64,000 bases of DNA from Propionivibrio sp. (GCA_016705685.1 JADJLB010000001.1:124001-188000), one strand, 5' to 3'. Shown: positions 34,082-45,238, counted from the first letter of the stretch. Translations and numbers: made by a program. Notes: generated by a model not told the origin, from the letters alone.

Positions 34082-34560
34082 ATTCAATAGGCGCATGGAA
34101 GATGCACTGATTGAATCCGAGAGCGGCAATTTGCACCGTGAAATAATGTAAGCTATTTGGCATGCCCGAGCTGCGCGCTGCATGGTGATCGCGGCGATTA
34201 CTGAATCCATCGATCGGAATGCGCGTTCGACAATCCGCGCCAACCGGAGAGGAACGTCCACCAACAGGAATGCGGTTACCGAAAATCCAGAATGGGTACC
34301 GGAGAATTTGGCAGCTGAATAAATTTCGGGATAGAAGGAAGAGGCACAGCAGCGGGAAGCAACGATACGAGTAAGACCGGCGGAAACCGGTACGCGCGAT
34401 GAGTAGATGAGATTTCTTTGATCCTGCAATCCGTTTACATCCATCATAATCCGCTGTCAGGGACCACGGGACAGACGATCCGTCCCGAAACCATACAAGG
34501 CTGAAAGCAAGCTCGCCGCAAGGTGCAACTCTGTATCGCCCCACTCTCGCCATTTGCAAC
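34082..34560 (-). ncRNA. Candidate non-coding RNA
   Basis: There is no gene between the H1-like gene and ampD. On the minus strand a promoter-like pair (TTGCGT at 34591-34586, 17-base spacer, TAGAAT at 34568-34563) and the terminator at 34052-34081 frame a transcript of about 480-500 bases. Open frames in it overlap one another, run through the terminator hairpin and lack ribosome sites. I did not recognise RNase P RNA, tmRNA or 6S RNA. This is an inference from signals only. Confidence 0.35.
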
Positions 34561-34572
34561 GGATTCTAGTAG

Positions 34573-34601
34573 TGCGTCAAACTTGACGCAAGAATTTTTT
34601 T
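34573..34601. promoter_or_regulatory. Inverted repeat TGCGTCAA-AC-TTGACGCA with T-run
   Basis: A perfect 8-bp inverted repeat is followed on the plus strand by AGAATTTTTTT. It can be read as a plus-strand terminator. It also overlaps the -35/spacer region of the minus-strand promoter of the candidate RNA, so it may be an operator. Confidence 0.5.
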
Positions 34602-34766
34602 ATGATTGACGAAAACGAGAAGGCAAGTTGTACCAATTCGACAACGCAATTTTTTTGTCGATGCATCACCCGCGTAAATTATTGCCGGAGCATGAACGCA
34701 TCGGCGGTCCTGAAAGTGGGCCAAATGACATCCAGGAAGTTGTGGCAGTGAACTGAACCCTGATTC
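34602..34766. other. AT-rich gene-free DNA before ampD end
   Basis: AT-rich sequence with two short T-runs and a weak hairpin (CGACAA/TTGTCG near 34639-34660). No coding frame with a start signal was seen. Confidence 0.3.
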
Positions 34767-35339
34767 TTATACCAATAACGAATCGAAAATTTCCAGTCTA
34801 TGCCAATCAAAACATGGTCCCGGGTCGGTCTTCCGCACTGGCGAAATCTGTGAATGGCCGACGACTGCTTCTATTGGAAAGGCCGCGCGCAATTCCCCGA
34901 TCAGATCAACCAGCTGTTCGTACTGCGCATGCTCGAAGGGCAAGTCATCACACCCTTCCAATTCAATTCCAATCGAGAAATCATTGCAGCGGTCACGCCC
35001 CTTGTAAGCCGATACGCCGGCATGCCAAGCGCGTTGCAGGCAGGAAACGAATTGAAGCAATTCGCCTGAACGCCGCACGAGGAAATGTGCCGATACCCGC
35101 ATCTTGCTGATAGGCAAGAAATAGGGATGCGCATGCGGATCCAGCGTATTGGTGAATAAGCGCACAATATCGTCACTGCCGAACTTCCCGGGTGGCAGAC
35201 TGATCGAGTGCACGACGATTAGAGAGATGCGCTCGCTATCGGGCCGGTCATCCGCATTGGGCGAATCGATGCGCCGCGCCGCACTGATCCACCCATCAAT
35301 CATGCGTCCTGAAGCGGTGCTCGCACCCACGTCTTGCAT
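34767..35339 (-). CDS. ampD: 1,6-anhydro-N-acetylmuramyl-L-alanine amidase
   Basis: A 190-residue AmpD-type cytoplasmic zinc amidase for cell-wall recycling. The zinc ligands are His44, His162 and Asp172 in the pattern VVHS ... GHSQISPVRKTDPG, and the length is normal for AmpD. It begins 5 bases after the pilR stop and is the last gene of the PP0621-pilS-pilR-ampD run, an arrangement seen in other betaproteobacteria. Confidence 0.95.
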   Translation of the reverse strand: MQDVGASTASGRMIDGWISAARRIDSPNADDRPDSERISLIVVHSISLPPGKFGSDDIVRLFTNTLDPHAHPYFLPISKMRVSAHFLVRRSGELLQFVSCLQRAWHAGVSAYKGRDRCNDFSIGIELEGCDDLPFEHAQYEQLVDLIGELRAAFPIEAVVGHSQISPVRKTDPGPCFDWHRLEIFDSLLV

Positions 35340-35344
35340 CGCGA

Positions 35345-36679
35345 TTACTCTTCAATACCGAGCCGTTCGATGCGATAGCGCAAGGACCGGAAAGTCACCC
35401 CAAGCAAACGTGCCGCGGCCGTGCGATTAAAACCGGTCTTCGCCAAGGCATCGAGAATCACCTGCTTCTCGATGCGATTCATGTGATCGTCCAGGGTTTC
35501 ACCTTCGCGTTCGACTTCTCCCTCAACGGTCGGCTCGGCGGCAAGCTGCAAATCATCCAGCATGACTTGTTCGTCGAGGCACAAGGCGGTCGCTCGCTCG
35601 AGAATGTTTTCAAGCTCCCGCACATTGCCTGGGTAAGTGTAGGAACACAGGGCCTGCATCGCCTCGGGTATCAATTTGGGCGGCTGAGCACCGCAAATTC
35701 GCTTGAGTACAGCTTCGACGAGCAGCGGGACATCCTCCAGACGTTCGCGTAACGATGGCATTTTCAGCTCGATCACATTCAGCCGGTAATACAAATCCTG
35801 GCGAAACGTTTGCGCGTCGACGCACTCCTTGAGCTTACGATGCGTTGCCGAAATGATGCGCACATCGACTGTCTCCTCCGAGGTACTCCCGACTTGGCGT
35901 ACCTTCTTTTCCTGAATCGCTCGCAGAAGCTTGACCTGCATTGCCAAAGGCAGATCAGCCACCTCATCTAAAAATAGCGTTCCGCCGTTGGCTGCTTGAA
36001 AGAAACCCTCGCGGTCACTTTCCGCTCCGGTGAACGCGCCTTTGCGGTAACCAAAGAATTCGCTTTCCATCAGATTCTCGGGAATGGCGCCACAATTGAC
36101 AGGCACGAAGGGCGCGGCATGACGCGCACCCTGGCTGTGAACAAGGCGGGCGGCGAGTTCCTTGCCGCTCCCCGACTCGCCGGAGATATAAACGGGCGCC
36201 TGACTGCGCGCGAGTTTGCCGATCATTTCACGAACATAGAGGATCGCCGGGGACTCCCCGATGAGTTGACCGGCCGTAGCTGACGCCGCCGATGTACTTT
36301 CCTGCAGCTCACCGACTTTGGGGACATTGAGCGCCGACTTGATCAGCGTTCGCAGCTGGTCCAGCGCAACGGGTTTGGCCAGATAGTCGAATGCACCGGC
36401 TTTCAACGCCGCTACCGCATTGTCGGCGCTGCCGAAAGCCGTAATGACGGCCACCGGCGTCTGACCATACTGGGCGCCAATCAAACGTACGATGTCCAGC
36501 CCATCGCCGTCGGGCAGACGCATATCGGTCAGGCACAGCTTGTAATTCTCGCGCTCAAGAAAGGCTTTGGCTTCGGCAACCGTTCCTGCACAATCCGCTG
36601 ACAAACCCATGCGCGCCAGTGTCAGATCGAGAAGTTCACGAATGTCCGCTTCGTCATCAACCACCAGCACCCTGATCAT
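35345..36679 (-). CDS. pilR: Sigma-54-dependent response regulator PilR
   Basis: A 444-residue NtrC-class regulator, expected to activate type IV pilin transcription with RpoN. The receiver has phospho-Asp52. The AAA+ domain has Walker A GESGSGKE (167-174) and the sigma-54 contact motif GAFTGA (214-219). A Fis-type HTH ends the protein (TAAARLLGVTFRSLRYRI). ATG 36679 follows GGCGAG. A longer in-frame region reaches into pilS and would give a GTG start overlapping its stop, but the receiver begins at the chosen ATG. pilA is not in the window. Confidence 0.93.
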   Translation of the reverse strand: MIRVLVVDDEADIRELLDLTLARMGLSADCAGTVAEAKAFLERENYKLCLTDMRLPDGDGLDIVRLIGAQYGQTPVAVITAFGSADNAVAALKAGAFDYLAKPVALDQLRTLIKSALNVPKVGELQESTSAASATAGQLIGESPAILYVREMIGKLARSQAPVYISGESGSGKELAARLVHSQGARHAAPFVPVNCGAIPENLMESEFFGYRKGAFTGAESDREGFFQAANGGTLFLDEVADLPLAMQVKLLRAIQEKKVRQVGSTSEETVDVRIISATHRKLKECVDAQTFRQDLYYRLNVIELKMPSLRERLEDVPLLVEAVLKRICGAQPPKLIPEAMQALCSYTYPGNVRELENILERATALCLDEQVMLDDLQLAAEPTVEGEVEREGETLDDHMNRIEKQVILDALAKTGFNRTAAARLLGVTFRSLRYRIERLGIEE

Positions 36680-36714
36680 CTCGCCGCGCGACCGCCGATC
36701 CACCTTGCTCACTG

Positions 36715-38298
36715 TCACTCGAGAACCCTCCCCGTCAGACAAAAATCCGCGCCCACCTCGCTGTTTAGCAACTCGAGGCGAGCGCCGTTGGCTTCGCATA
36801 GCTCGCGAGCAATGTACAAGCCCAGACCGGTGCCACGACTGTGCGTCGTGAAAAAAGGCTCGAACACCTGTTCGCGAAAACTTTCGTCCACGCCGCTTCC
36901 ATCGTCGATGACATGCAGATTAGCCCAGCCTTCCCCGCCGTCGCTCACCCGAATGCAAACGCTTCCCGGTTTTCCCTGCGAATGGCGCAAAGCGTTGCCG
37001 AGCAGGTTCCACAATACTTGATGAAAATGAGAGCGATCGAAAAACAGCATGGCCAGACCCAGGAACTCGGTCTCAACGATGCCGGTCGCTATCTTTTCTT
37101 TCAGTGTAAATTCTTCGACCAGATTGGGCAGCGTCCGGCGCAAATCGATCTGCTCCCGGTAGGCACGATCACGCCGTCCCAGTTCGAGCACATCGCTCAC
37201 GATCCGCTCGACGCGTTGCGTGTTGTCAAGCACGATGCGCAACAGCCGCTTGCTAATTAGATCGGTACACTCCTCGCTCAACAATTCTCCGGCATGATTG
37301 ATGGCTGAAAGCGGGTTCCGGATTTCATGGGCGATGTTCGCCGTCAACCGCCCCAGCGCGGCCAATTTGAGCTGGCGTGCCTGTTCCTGCAGCCTGCCCA
37401 TGTCTTCGAGAAAGATCAGAACATCGCGGTCGGAACTTTCCGTTGACACAAACCGTGCGCGCAATTGCATGCCGCTGGCCGGCGCTCGCACCAACACCGA
37501 TTCTCTGGCGGCATGCTCGCACCAATCCGAAAAGCCGCGAGCCAGTTCGGTTGAGTAGTTGACCAGCTTGCGTTCGGCAGGGTCGCCCAAGCCGAGCAGT
37601 TGTTCGGCACGCGGGTTATGCTGCTTGACCCATCCGTTACGATCAAGCACGAGCACCCCATCCTGCATTTCCTCAATGACGCGCTGACCGACCAATGTCT
37701 GGTTTCTGAGATCGATGCCGCGCTGTCGAGCCAGTTCTTCGTTGGTGATAATCCGTTGAGCCAGCAGGCGCGCCGTAATCGCCACAGCGAAGAACCCCGC
37801 GCTGAACAAGCCGGCCTGAAAAAAATCGACCATTTCAAAATCGAACACGATCGCTCGGTAGGATTGCTCGGCAAGCACCGTGAGTGTCGCCAGTGCCGCG
37901 TAGAGCAACACCAGACGTCCCTGGCCGACCAGGCCGGCGCCGGCCAGGGTAACCAGCATCATGACGCCCAGGCCGCTGCGCAGCCCCCCTCCCGTATGCA
38001 TCAACAGGGTCAGCACGAACACGTCGACCAGCACGTTCAAGCTCAATTGCATATTGAAGCGGCGGCGATAGTAAAGCAGACCGACCAAGGAAACAGTTGT
38101 CGCCAACAGATAAAAGGTGGTCACTACGAGATGCAGTGATTCACTTTCCGGGCTGAGTATCGAGATTGACGAGGGCCGATAAACCGAAGAGGAGAACAGC
38201 AAGAAGGCGATGCAGAAACGGTAGAGATTGAAATACCGCAGCGACTTCCAGTGCATCTCGGAAAACGGCCCGGTACTCGAGTCATTGCCGATCGCCAT
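36715..38298 (-). CDS. pilS: Sensor histidine kinase PilS
   Basis: A 527-residue membrane kinase. About six hydrophobic segments fill residues 25-185. A PAS-like region (about 220-310), HisKA with the phospho-His in IAHEIRNPLSAINHA and a HATPase domain with DDGSGVDE and GTGLGLYIA follow. It is the partner of PilR; in other bacteria PilS senses pilin in the membrane. ATG 38298 is preferred; a TTG two codons upstream abuts the PP0621 stop. It ends about 35 bases before the pilR ATG. Confidence 0.92.
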   Translation of the reverse strand: MAIGNDSSTGPFSEMHWKSLRYFNLYRFCIAFLLFSSSVYRPSSISILSPESESLHLVVTTFYLLATTVSLVGLLYYRRRFNMQLSLNVLVDVFVLTLLMHTGGGLRSGLGVMMLVTLAGAGLVGQGRLVLLYAALATLTVLAEQSYRAIVFDFEMVDFFQAGLFSAGFFAVAITARLLAQRIITNEELARQRGIDLRNQTLVGQRVIEEMQDGVLVLDRNGWVKQHNPRAEQLLGLGDPAERKLVNYSTELARGFSDWCEHAARESVLVRAPASGMQLRARFVSTESSDRDVLIFLEDMGRLQEQARQLKLAALGRLTANIAHEIRNPLSAINHAGELLSEECTDLISKRLLRIVLDNTQRVERIVSDVLELGRRDRAYREQIDLRRTLPNLVEEFTLKEKIATGIVETEFLGLAMLFFDRSHFHQVLWNLLGNALRHSQGKPGSVCIRVSDGGEGWANLHVIDDGSGVDESFREQVFEPFFTTHSRGTGLGLYIARELCEANGARLELLNSEVGADFCLTGRVLE

Positions 38299-38304
38299 AG
38301 ACAA

Positions 38305-38535
38305 TCAGTCGTCCCGCGAGTCGGCTTCAAGCCGATGGGCGTTGCAGCAGTAATAACGCCCCTGGGTCAGTATGCTTTCACTGATCGGCTGGTTAACGCC
38401 GCAGTACGCGCACTTGACCATCATCTCCGGAGTCGGAACGGTGGAGGAGCGTTGTCCCCCAGTGCGTGAACGCAAAGCCCTGCGCAATATCCACAAGACG
38501 ACAAAAAACAACACGATCAGAAACAAATTTCTCAT
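38305..38535 (-). CDS. PP0621 family protein
   Basis: A 76-residue protein with one N-terminal membrane helix (about 4-20) and a C-terminal zinc-ribbon-like CAYCG...YYCCNAH pattern with four cysteines. The family regularly precedes pilS in betaproteobacteria, as here, where it ends next to the pilS start. Function unknown; a link to pilus regulation is only contextual. Confidence 0.8.
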   Translation of the reverse strand: MRNLFLIVLFFVVLWILRRALRSRTGGQRSSTVPTPEMMVKCAYCGVNQPISESILTQGRYYCCNAHRLEADSRDD

Positions 38536-38660
38536 GATGCCCAGGCCATTTTATATGGTCGCCAAAGCATAGCAGAAGCGCGTTCCAACAGCGACTTTCA
38601 GCAGAGACACGGGGAAAGCGGGCTGGCGTACTGCCAAGCCAATGGTCATTTTCGGGGAAT

Positions 38661-38738
<78 letters not shown>

Positions 38739-38756
38739 ACCGAAACCACGCCGGCG

Positions 38757-39725
38757 CTAGAAGGATCTGGCTACAGCGAAGGAGCATAATTCTAGCAAAG
38801 AATCCTTGTAGGTGGAAGCGGGCAACGCCTCAAGCGCGGCGCGAGCCCGATTTGCTTCCGCCAGCGCGCATTGCCGGGAATGCTCCAGCGCGCCGGTGGC
38901 GCGTATCGCCGCCAAGACGGCAGGGAATTCCTCGCCGCCGCCGTTCTTGATGGCCTCTCGTACGCAGGCAGCCTGTTCCGGCGAACCATACTGCATGACA
39001 TAAATCAGCGGCAGTGTCGGTTTGCCCTCGGCCAGGTCGTCGCCGAGGTGTTTGCCGGTTTCCATCTCAGCGCCCGAATAATCGAGCACATCGTCGATCA
39101 ACTGGAAAGCTGTTCCAAGATGCATGCCGTATTCCGACAAGCCTCGTTCAATATCGCGTGAACTGCGGCCAATAATCGCACCGAGTTGCGCCGCCGCTTC
39201 GAAAAGCTTCGCCGTCTTGTAGCGAATCACCTGAAGATAGCGCTCCTCATCGACGTCGGCATCGTGGCAGTTCATCAGTTGCAGGACTTCGCCCTCGGCG
39301 ATGATGTTTGTCGCATCCGAAAGCACGCGCATAATGCGCATGTCATTAATCTCAACCATCATCTGGAATGCACGGGAATACAGGAAGTCACCCACAAGCA
39401 CGCTCGCGGCGTTGCCAAACAGCGCATTGGCCGTTTCACGCCCGCGCCGCAGATTGGATTCATCTACCACATCGTCGTGCAACAGCGTCGCGGTATGAAT
39501 GAACTCGATGATCGCCGCGAGTTCATGCTGCTGCGTTCCACGATACCCCAGGGCGCCGGCAGAAAGCAGGACGAGCGCCGGACGCAGGCGCTTACCGCCG
39601 CTCTGGATAATGTACTCAGCCACCTGGCGAACCAGTACCACTTCGGAATGAAGGCGCGTACGAATCACCGCATCGACGGCCTGCATGTCCGATCCGATCA
39701 GATTGAAGAGCTGCTTCAGTTTCAC
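38757..39725 (-). CDS. ispB: Polyprenyl (octaprenyl) diphosphate synthase
   Basis: A 322-residue trans-prenyltransferase making the quinone side chain from FPP and IPP. The first Asp-rich motif is D84-D85-x-x-D88 in LLHDDVVD and the second is LIDDVLDY. GGKRLRPALV binds IPP. The start is GTG 39725, with AAGGCGG upstream; TTG 39743 is an alternative. It is divergent from rplU across about 160 bases, the usual ispB/rplU-rpmA arrangement. Confidence 0.94.
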   Translation of the reverse strand: MKLKQLFNLIGSDMQAVDAVIRTRLHSEVVLVRQVAEYIIQSGGKRLRPALVLLSAGALGYRGTQQHELAAIIEFIHTATLLHDDVVDESNLRRGRETANALFGNAASVLVGDFLYSRAFQMMVEINDMRIMRVLSDATNIIAEGEVLQLMNCHDADVDEERYLQVIRYKTAKLFEAAAQLGAIIGRSSRDIERGLSEYGMHLGTAFQLIDDVLDYSGAEMETGKHLGDDLAEGKPTLPLIYVMQYGSPEQAACVREAIKNGGGEEFPAVLAAIRATGALEHSRQCALAEANRARAALEALPASTYKDSLLELCSFAVARSF

Positions 39726-39888
39726 GGCGTTCCGCCTTGGCAAAAAACCCGTGAATCTTAGGCGCCGCCCCCTAGCGCGTCAAGCCGCGCCCTCCATCTC
39801 AGCCGGTGCGAACCCTTTGACTTGGCAAGAATAATACGTATAATGCGCGGTTCTTCGTTTCACTTTTCCTAGTTCTTTGGAGTCCAAC

Positions 39889-40212
39889 ATGTACGCGGTC
39901 ATTAAAACCGGGGGCAAGCAGTATCGCGTTGTCGCCGGCGAAAAATTGAAAATAGAACAGATACCGGCAGACGTTGGCGCAGAAATTACGCTTGACCAGA
40001 TTCTCATGCTTGGCGAAGGCGAGGCCGTGAAAATTGGCGCCCCTCTTCTCGTCGGTGCTGCGGTCAAGGCCACTGTGCTGGCACACGGCCGCCATGACAA
40101 AATCAGGATCTTCAAAATGCGCCGGCGCAAGCATTACCAGAAGCATCAGGGTCATCGCCAGAATTACACCGAGATCCGGATCGACGCCATCACGGCGAGC
40201 AACGCGGCCTGA
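39889..40212 (+). CDS. rplU: 50S ribosomal protein L21
   Basis: A 107-residue L21 with the typical [14 protein letters not shown] start and the basic [17 protein letters not shown] segment that contacts 23S rRNA. ATG 39889 follows a TTTGGAG site; a frame open 12 bases upstream is not needed. It is co-transcribed with rpmA, 18 bases downstream. Confidence 0.98.
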   Translation: MYAVIKTGGKQYRVVAGEKLKIEQIPADVGAEITLDQILMLGEGEAVKIGAPLLVGAAVKATVLAHGRHDKIRIFKMRRRKHYQKHQGHRQNYTEIRIDAITASNAA

Positions 40213-40230
40213 CCGAAAGGAAATTGACTC

Positions 40231-40491
40231 ATGGCACACAAAAAAGCAGGCGGCAGTTCCCGTAACGGTCGCGACTCCGAATCGCAGCGACTGGGCATCA
40301 AACGCTACGGCGGGCAACTAGTTCTCGCCGGGAACATTCTCGTTCGCCAGCGCGGCACCGAATTCCACCCGGGTGAAAACGTTGGGCTGGGCAAGGATCA
40401 CACCCTGTTCGCTCTCGTTGAAGGTCACGTTCAATTCGCCATCAAGGGCGAGCGGCGGCGGCGGACGGTCAGCATCGTTCCCGCAGCCTGA
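40231..40491 (+). CDS. rpmA: 50S ribosomal protein L27
   Basis: An 86-residue L27 beginning [16 protein letters not shown], whose N-terminal tail reaches the peptidyl-transferase centre. AAAGGAAA precedes the ATG. It is the second gene of rplU-rpmA and is followed by a terminator before obgE. Confidence 0.98.
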   Translation: MAHKKAGGSSRNGRDSESQRLGIKRYGGQLVLAGNILVRQRGTEFHPGENVGLGKDHTLFALVEGHVQFAIKGERRRRTVSIVPAA

Positions 40492-40512
40492 TCGAGTAAC
40501 GGCCCCACCTGA

Positions 40513-42877
<2,365 letters not shown>

Positions 42878-42890
42878 GAAGAAGAAACGG

Positions 42891-43033
42891 CCGCTCAAGT
42901 GTTGGGTTGATGAAGCGAAGGAGGCAACTTGGGCACGTCCAGCTCAGATTATGAGGCAATGCCGTAGCGTCAGCATCCTCAAGAACAAGTGCGTGACGAG
43001 ATTGACGCTGAGACAGTGGAGATGAAGGATTAA
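42891..43033 (+). pseudogene. higB-like toxin remnant
   Basis: Sequence matching the middle of the intact HigB-like toxin gene at 45409 onward (CTCAAGT-TTGG, GAAGCGAA, GCAACTTGGGC, CAGCATTCTCAA). It lacks the promoter and first 63 bases, has an internal deletion of about 100 bases, and joins to GAcGCTGAgACAGT just before the next gene. It cannot encode a toxin. Confidence 0.8.
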
Positions 43034-43035
43034 CC

Positions 43036-43345
43036 ATGGAAATTCGCCCGATCAAAACCGAAGAGGATTACAAGGCGGCACTGCGCGAAGTTTCGCCATG
43101 TTTTGAAAAAGGAACCTGTCCCGGGTTCAACAGAAGGCGATCGATTTGAAGCGCTTCTTACGCTTGTTCACTCCTACGAGGCAAAGCGCTTCCCGATTGA
43201 TCTGCCAGACCCGGTTGAGTCCATCAGATTCCATATGGATCAAGCAGGGATGATGCCCAAAGACTTGGTGCCATGTATCGGACGCCTGAAATCATTTATT
43301 TCAAAGCCGAAATCCGTGATTGACGAGCCTAGCTTTCCGGATTAA
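43036..43345 (+). pseudogene. higA-like antitoxin remnant, frameshifted
   Basis: Closely matches the intact antitoxin at 45654. Both begin MEIRPIKTE and share GDRFE, LLTLV, SYEAK, IDLPDPVE and KDLVPCIGRL. A one-base insertion near 43090-43100 shifts the frame after about 22 codons, and similarity fades after 43293, removing the helix-turn-helix end. The second part is open from 43103 but has no reason to be translated alone. Confidence 0.8.
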
Positions 43346-43366
43346 CTTCCAAGCAAAGGGAATGTT

Positions 43367-43474
43367 GTGAGGGATTATTGGATTGTGTGGGATACGACGG
43401 ATGGTCTTCCAAGCACGGGTTCAGTGGAACTGCTTGCGCGAGTTTGCGAGCTTCCGACCTGGAAAATGAACTGA
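43367..43474 (+). CDS. Small ORF, unrecognised (possible remnant)
   Basis: A 35-codon frame from a GTG, beginning MRDYWIVWDTTDGL, with AAAGGGAA upstream. I do not recognise it. It may be the cut-off start of a lost gene at the junction between the higBA remnant and the MNT gene. Translation is uncertain. Confidence 0.2.
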   Translation: MRDYWIVWDTTDGLPSTGSVELLARVCELPTWKMN

Positions 43475-43563
43475 CCTTTCGTGGATTCAGTATTCAGGCC
43501 GAGGGGAATGCCGCTGGCTGCCTTCAGCCGAGGATGTGGCACGACGATGGATTGGAGAGTCTT

Positions 43564-43902
43564 GTGAAGCGTATTGACCCCGATACCGAGGAAGCCGTCC
43601 GGCTCTTTCTCTCGCTAATTGCCCACCACTACGACATGGCGGGCGCTCTCGTCTATGGCAGCCGCGCGCGCGGGACTCATCGCCCCGATAGCGATGCCGA
43701 CGTTGCGGTACTTCTAAAGGGCGAGCACCAGAGGGTTCTGAAGACTACGCTGGCGATGGCAGATCTCGCCTACGACGTGCTGCTCGAAACCGGTATCAAT
43801 ATCTCTCCACTGCCCGTATGGATCGACGAATGGGAGCACCCTGAGAATTTCTCGAATCCAGCCCTGCTCCACAACATCGCGAGGGAAGGAGTCAGACTTT
43901 GA
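43564..43902 (+). CDS. MNT-type nucleotidyltransferase antitoxin
   Basis: A 112-residue minimal nucleotidyltransferase. The core motif is GSRARGTHRPDSDAD (from residue 32), with the metal-binding pair Asp44 and Asp46. In MNT-HEPN modules this enzyme is the antitoxin and can AMPylate the HEPN toxin. GTG 43564 has GGAGAG upstream and fits the family start; ATG 43534 or a longer frame from 43378 are alternatives. Its stop overlaps the HEPN start by 4 bases. Confidence 0.8.
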   Translation: MKRIDPDTEEAVRLFLSLIAHHYDMAGALVYGSRARGTHRPDSDADVAVLLKGEHQRVLKTTLAMADLAYDVLLETGINISPLPVWIDEWEHPENFSNPALLHNIAREGVRL

Positions 43903-44309
43903 AGGCGGAAGGCCTGATGAAAAAGGCCGGGCAGGCCGCTGCTTCGGCGAAACTGCTGCTCGATTCCGGCGATGCGGATGGTGCATGCAACCGCGCCTAC
44001 TACGCCGTGTTCGACGCTGCCCGTGCCGCTCTGCTGGTCACGGGGCACGATGTCGGCAAGACACACAAGGGTGTTCTCAACGCCTTCAGTGATCGCCTGG
44101 TCAAGAATGGCCCTCTTCCGAAGGAAATGGGCCGTCTCCTGAAATATGCCGAGACGTTCCGCTACGTGGCCGACTACGAGGGCGATCCCGTGCAACTTGG
44201 CGATGCGCGGGAAATGGTCGCAAAGGCCGAATCTTTTGTGCTTGCCATGCAGGCCGAGTTCATGCCAAATGCTTCTGACGATGATGATTATCCTAAAAGC
44301 CGCAGTTGA
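43899..44309 (+). CDS. HEPN domain protein (UPF0332-like), toxin partner of MNT
   Basis: A 136-residue helical HEPN protein. The family motif reads NRAYYAVFDAARA with Arg32. The position where RNase-active HEPN toxins carry His (Rx4-6H) holds Asp39, so catalytic RNase activity is doubtful or uses another residue. The start is TTG 43899 overlapping the MNT stop; ATG 43917 is the alternative. The tight overlap supports a two-gene toxin-antitoxin operon. Confidence 0.8.
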   Translation: MKAEGLMKKAGQAAASAKLLLDSGDADGACNRAYYAVFDAARAALLVTGHDVGKTHKGVLNAFSDRLVKNGPLPKEMGRLLKYAETFRYVADYEGDPVQLGDAREMVAKAESFVLAMQAEFMPNASDDDDYPKSRS

Positions 44310-44373
44310 CCGCTGCCAATTGCCTGGTGTGTCAGCAGTCTGGCCTGCGCCAACACCGCCCCCGAACTGCAAG

Positions 44374-44760
44374 TCAAATCTTGATGACAGTATCACTATA
44401 AAGTGCCACTTGCGCGTCGTGAGTCATCAAGCGCATTGGCTCCAAGAGCGCTTGCGCGACAAGAATGCGGTCAAATGGGTCACTATGATGCGCTGGCAAG
44501 TCCTCAACGGCAATCGCATGCTCCGCCTCAATGGGTAATCGCCGATATCCGGATTCCGAGAAATAGCGCAGCGCATCTTGACCGGAAACAGGCATGTCAC
44601 CCCGACCCAAGGAGTGTTTGATGGCAATTTCCCAAATGCTTGCGCTGCTCACCCAGACATTTGTTCTCGGCGAGGCAATCAATTCACGCGCCGTTTTCGG
44701 CAGTTTCGGACTATCCGTGATGGCCCACAGGGCCACATGAGTATCGAGAAGTAGGTTCAA
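44374..44760 (-). CDS. PIN domain toxin (VapC-like)
   Basis: A 128-residue PIN-fold ribonuclease. Acidic residues Asp6 (LLLDTH), Glu44 (SIWEIAIK), Asp94/Asp97 (HSDPFDR) and Asp115 (MTHDAQ) form the expected metal site, so it looks active. It overlaps its antitoxin by 4 bases. It is convergent with the HEPN gene, 64 bases apart. Confidence 0.9.
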   Translation of the reverse strand: MNLLLDTHVALWAITDSPKLPKTARELIASPRTNVWVSSASIWEIAIKHSLGRGDMPVSGQDALRYFSESGYRRLPIEAEHAIAVEDLPAHHSDPFDRILVAQALLEPMRLMTHDAQVALYSDTVIKI

Positions 44761-45005
44761 CGCTGCACTCCACCCAGGAACAACTGGGCAACTTCGGCGT
44801 TTTGCGAATCAATATTATCAGGCACCGTGAATAGTCCCTTTGCTATGCCGATTCGCTTGCCGGGCGGCGCAACATCCATCGCTACCAACTTGGCGGCTGG
44901 GCGCCCGTTCCGGGCGATGACGATTTCTCTCTCTTGTCCTTGCTCGATAGCCTCTACCAAGCGGGACAAAGTGGTTTTGGCTTGCAGCATATTGACGGCT
45001 TGCAT
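44757..45005 (-). CDS. Phd/YefM-family antitoxin
   Basis: An 82-residue antitoxin starting MQAVNMLQAKTTLSRLVEA, a Phd/YefM DNA-binding domain, followed by a toxin-wrapping tail. ATG 45005 has GGAGGTCGCC upstream; an ATG four codons earlier is less well placed. It is paired with the PIN toxin and should autoregulate the operon. Confidence 0.88.
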   Translation of the reverse strand: MQAVNMLQAKTTLSRLVEAIEQGQEREIVIARNGRPAAKLVAMDVAPPGKRIGIAKGLFTVPDNIDSQNAEVAQLFLGGVQR

Positions 45006-45148
45006 GGCGACCTCCATGATTTATGCGGTTAGTCTAGTCTAGCTAATTCTTAGCGTCAAGTATCTGTATCTGCATCGGATATACCATTTGTGTTCATCGC
45101 AGTGCAATTGGCCTTTTGCAGCCAAAGCGGCCTCCTGCCAATCGCTAT

Positions 45149-45238
45149 GGCCACCACGCCAGCCAGGAGATCGAAGGTCTCCTGGGCTATGTCGACGAGC
45201 CGGAGATCGTCCATCGCGATAGTCTGATCCCAAGCTGA
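45149..45238. repeat. proB 3'-end repeat, copy 2
   Basis: About 90 bases matching the end of proB from CACGCCAG to the TGA, differing at a few positions, followed as in copy 1 by GAAGAA..GGCCG. It is not part of any functional frame. It separates the MNT-HEPN/PIN-Phd islet from the intact higBA islet. Confidence 0.85.

Noticed and set aside
33383-34090. Plus-strand Phe/Ala/Gly-rich frame opposite the H1-like gene
   Set aside because: It is the complement of the Lys/Ala/Pro repeat; only the minus-strand frame has a ribosome site and a known type of composition.
34035-34559. 174-codon minus-strand frame in the gap before the H1-like gene
   Set aside because: It runs through the terminator hairpin and T-run, has no ribosome site and competes with another frame in the same DNA; an RNA gene fits better.
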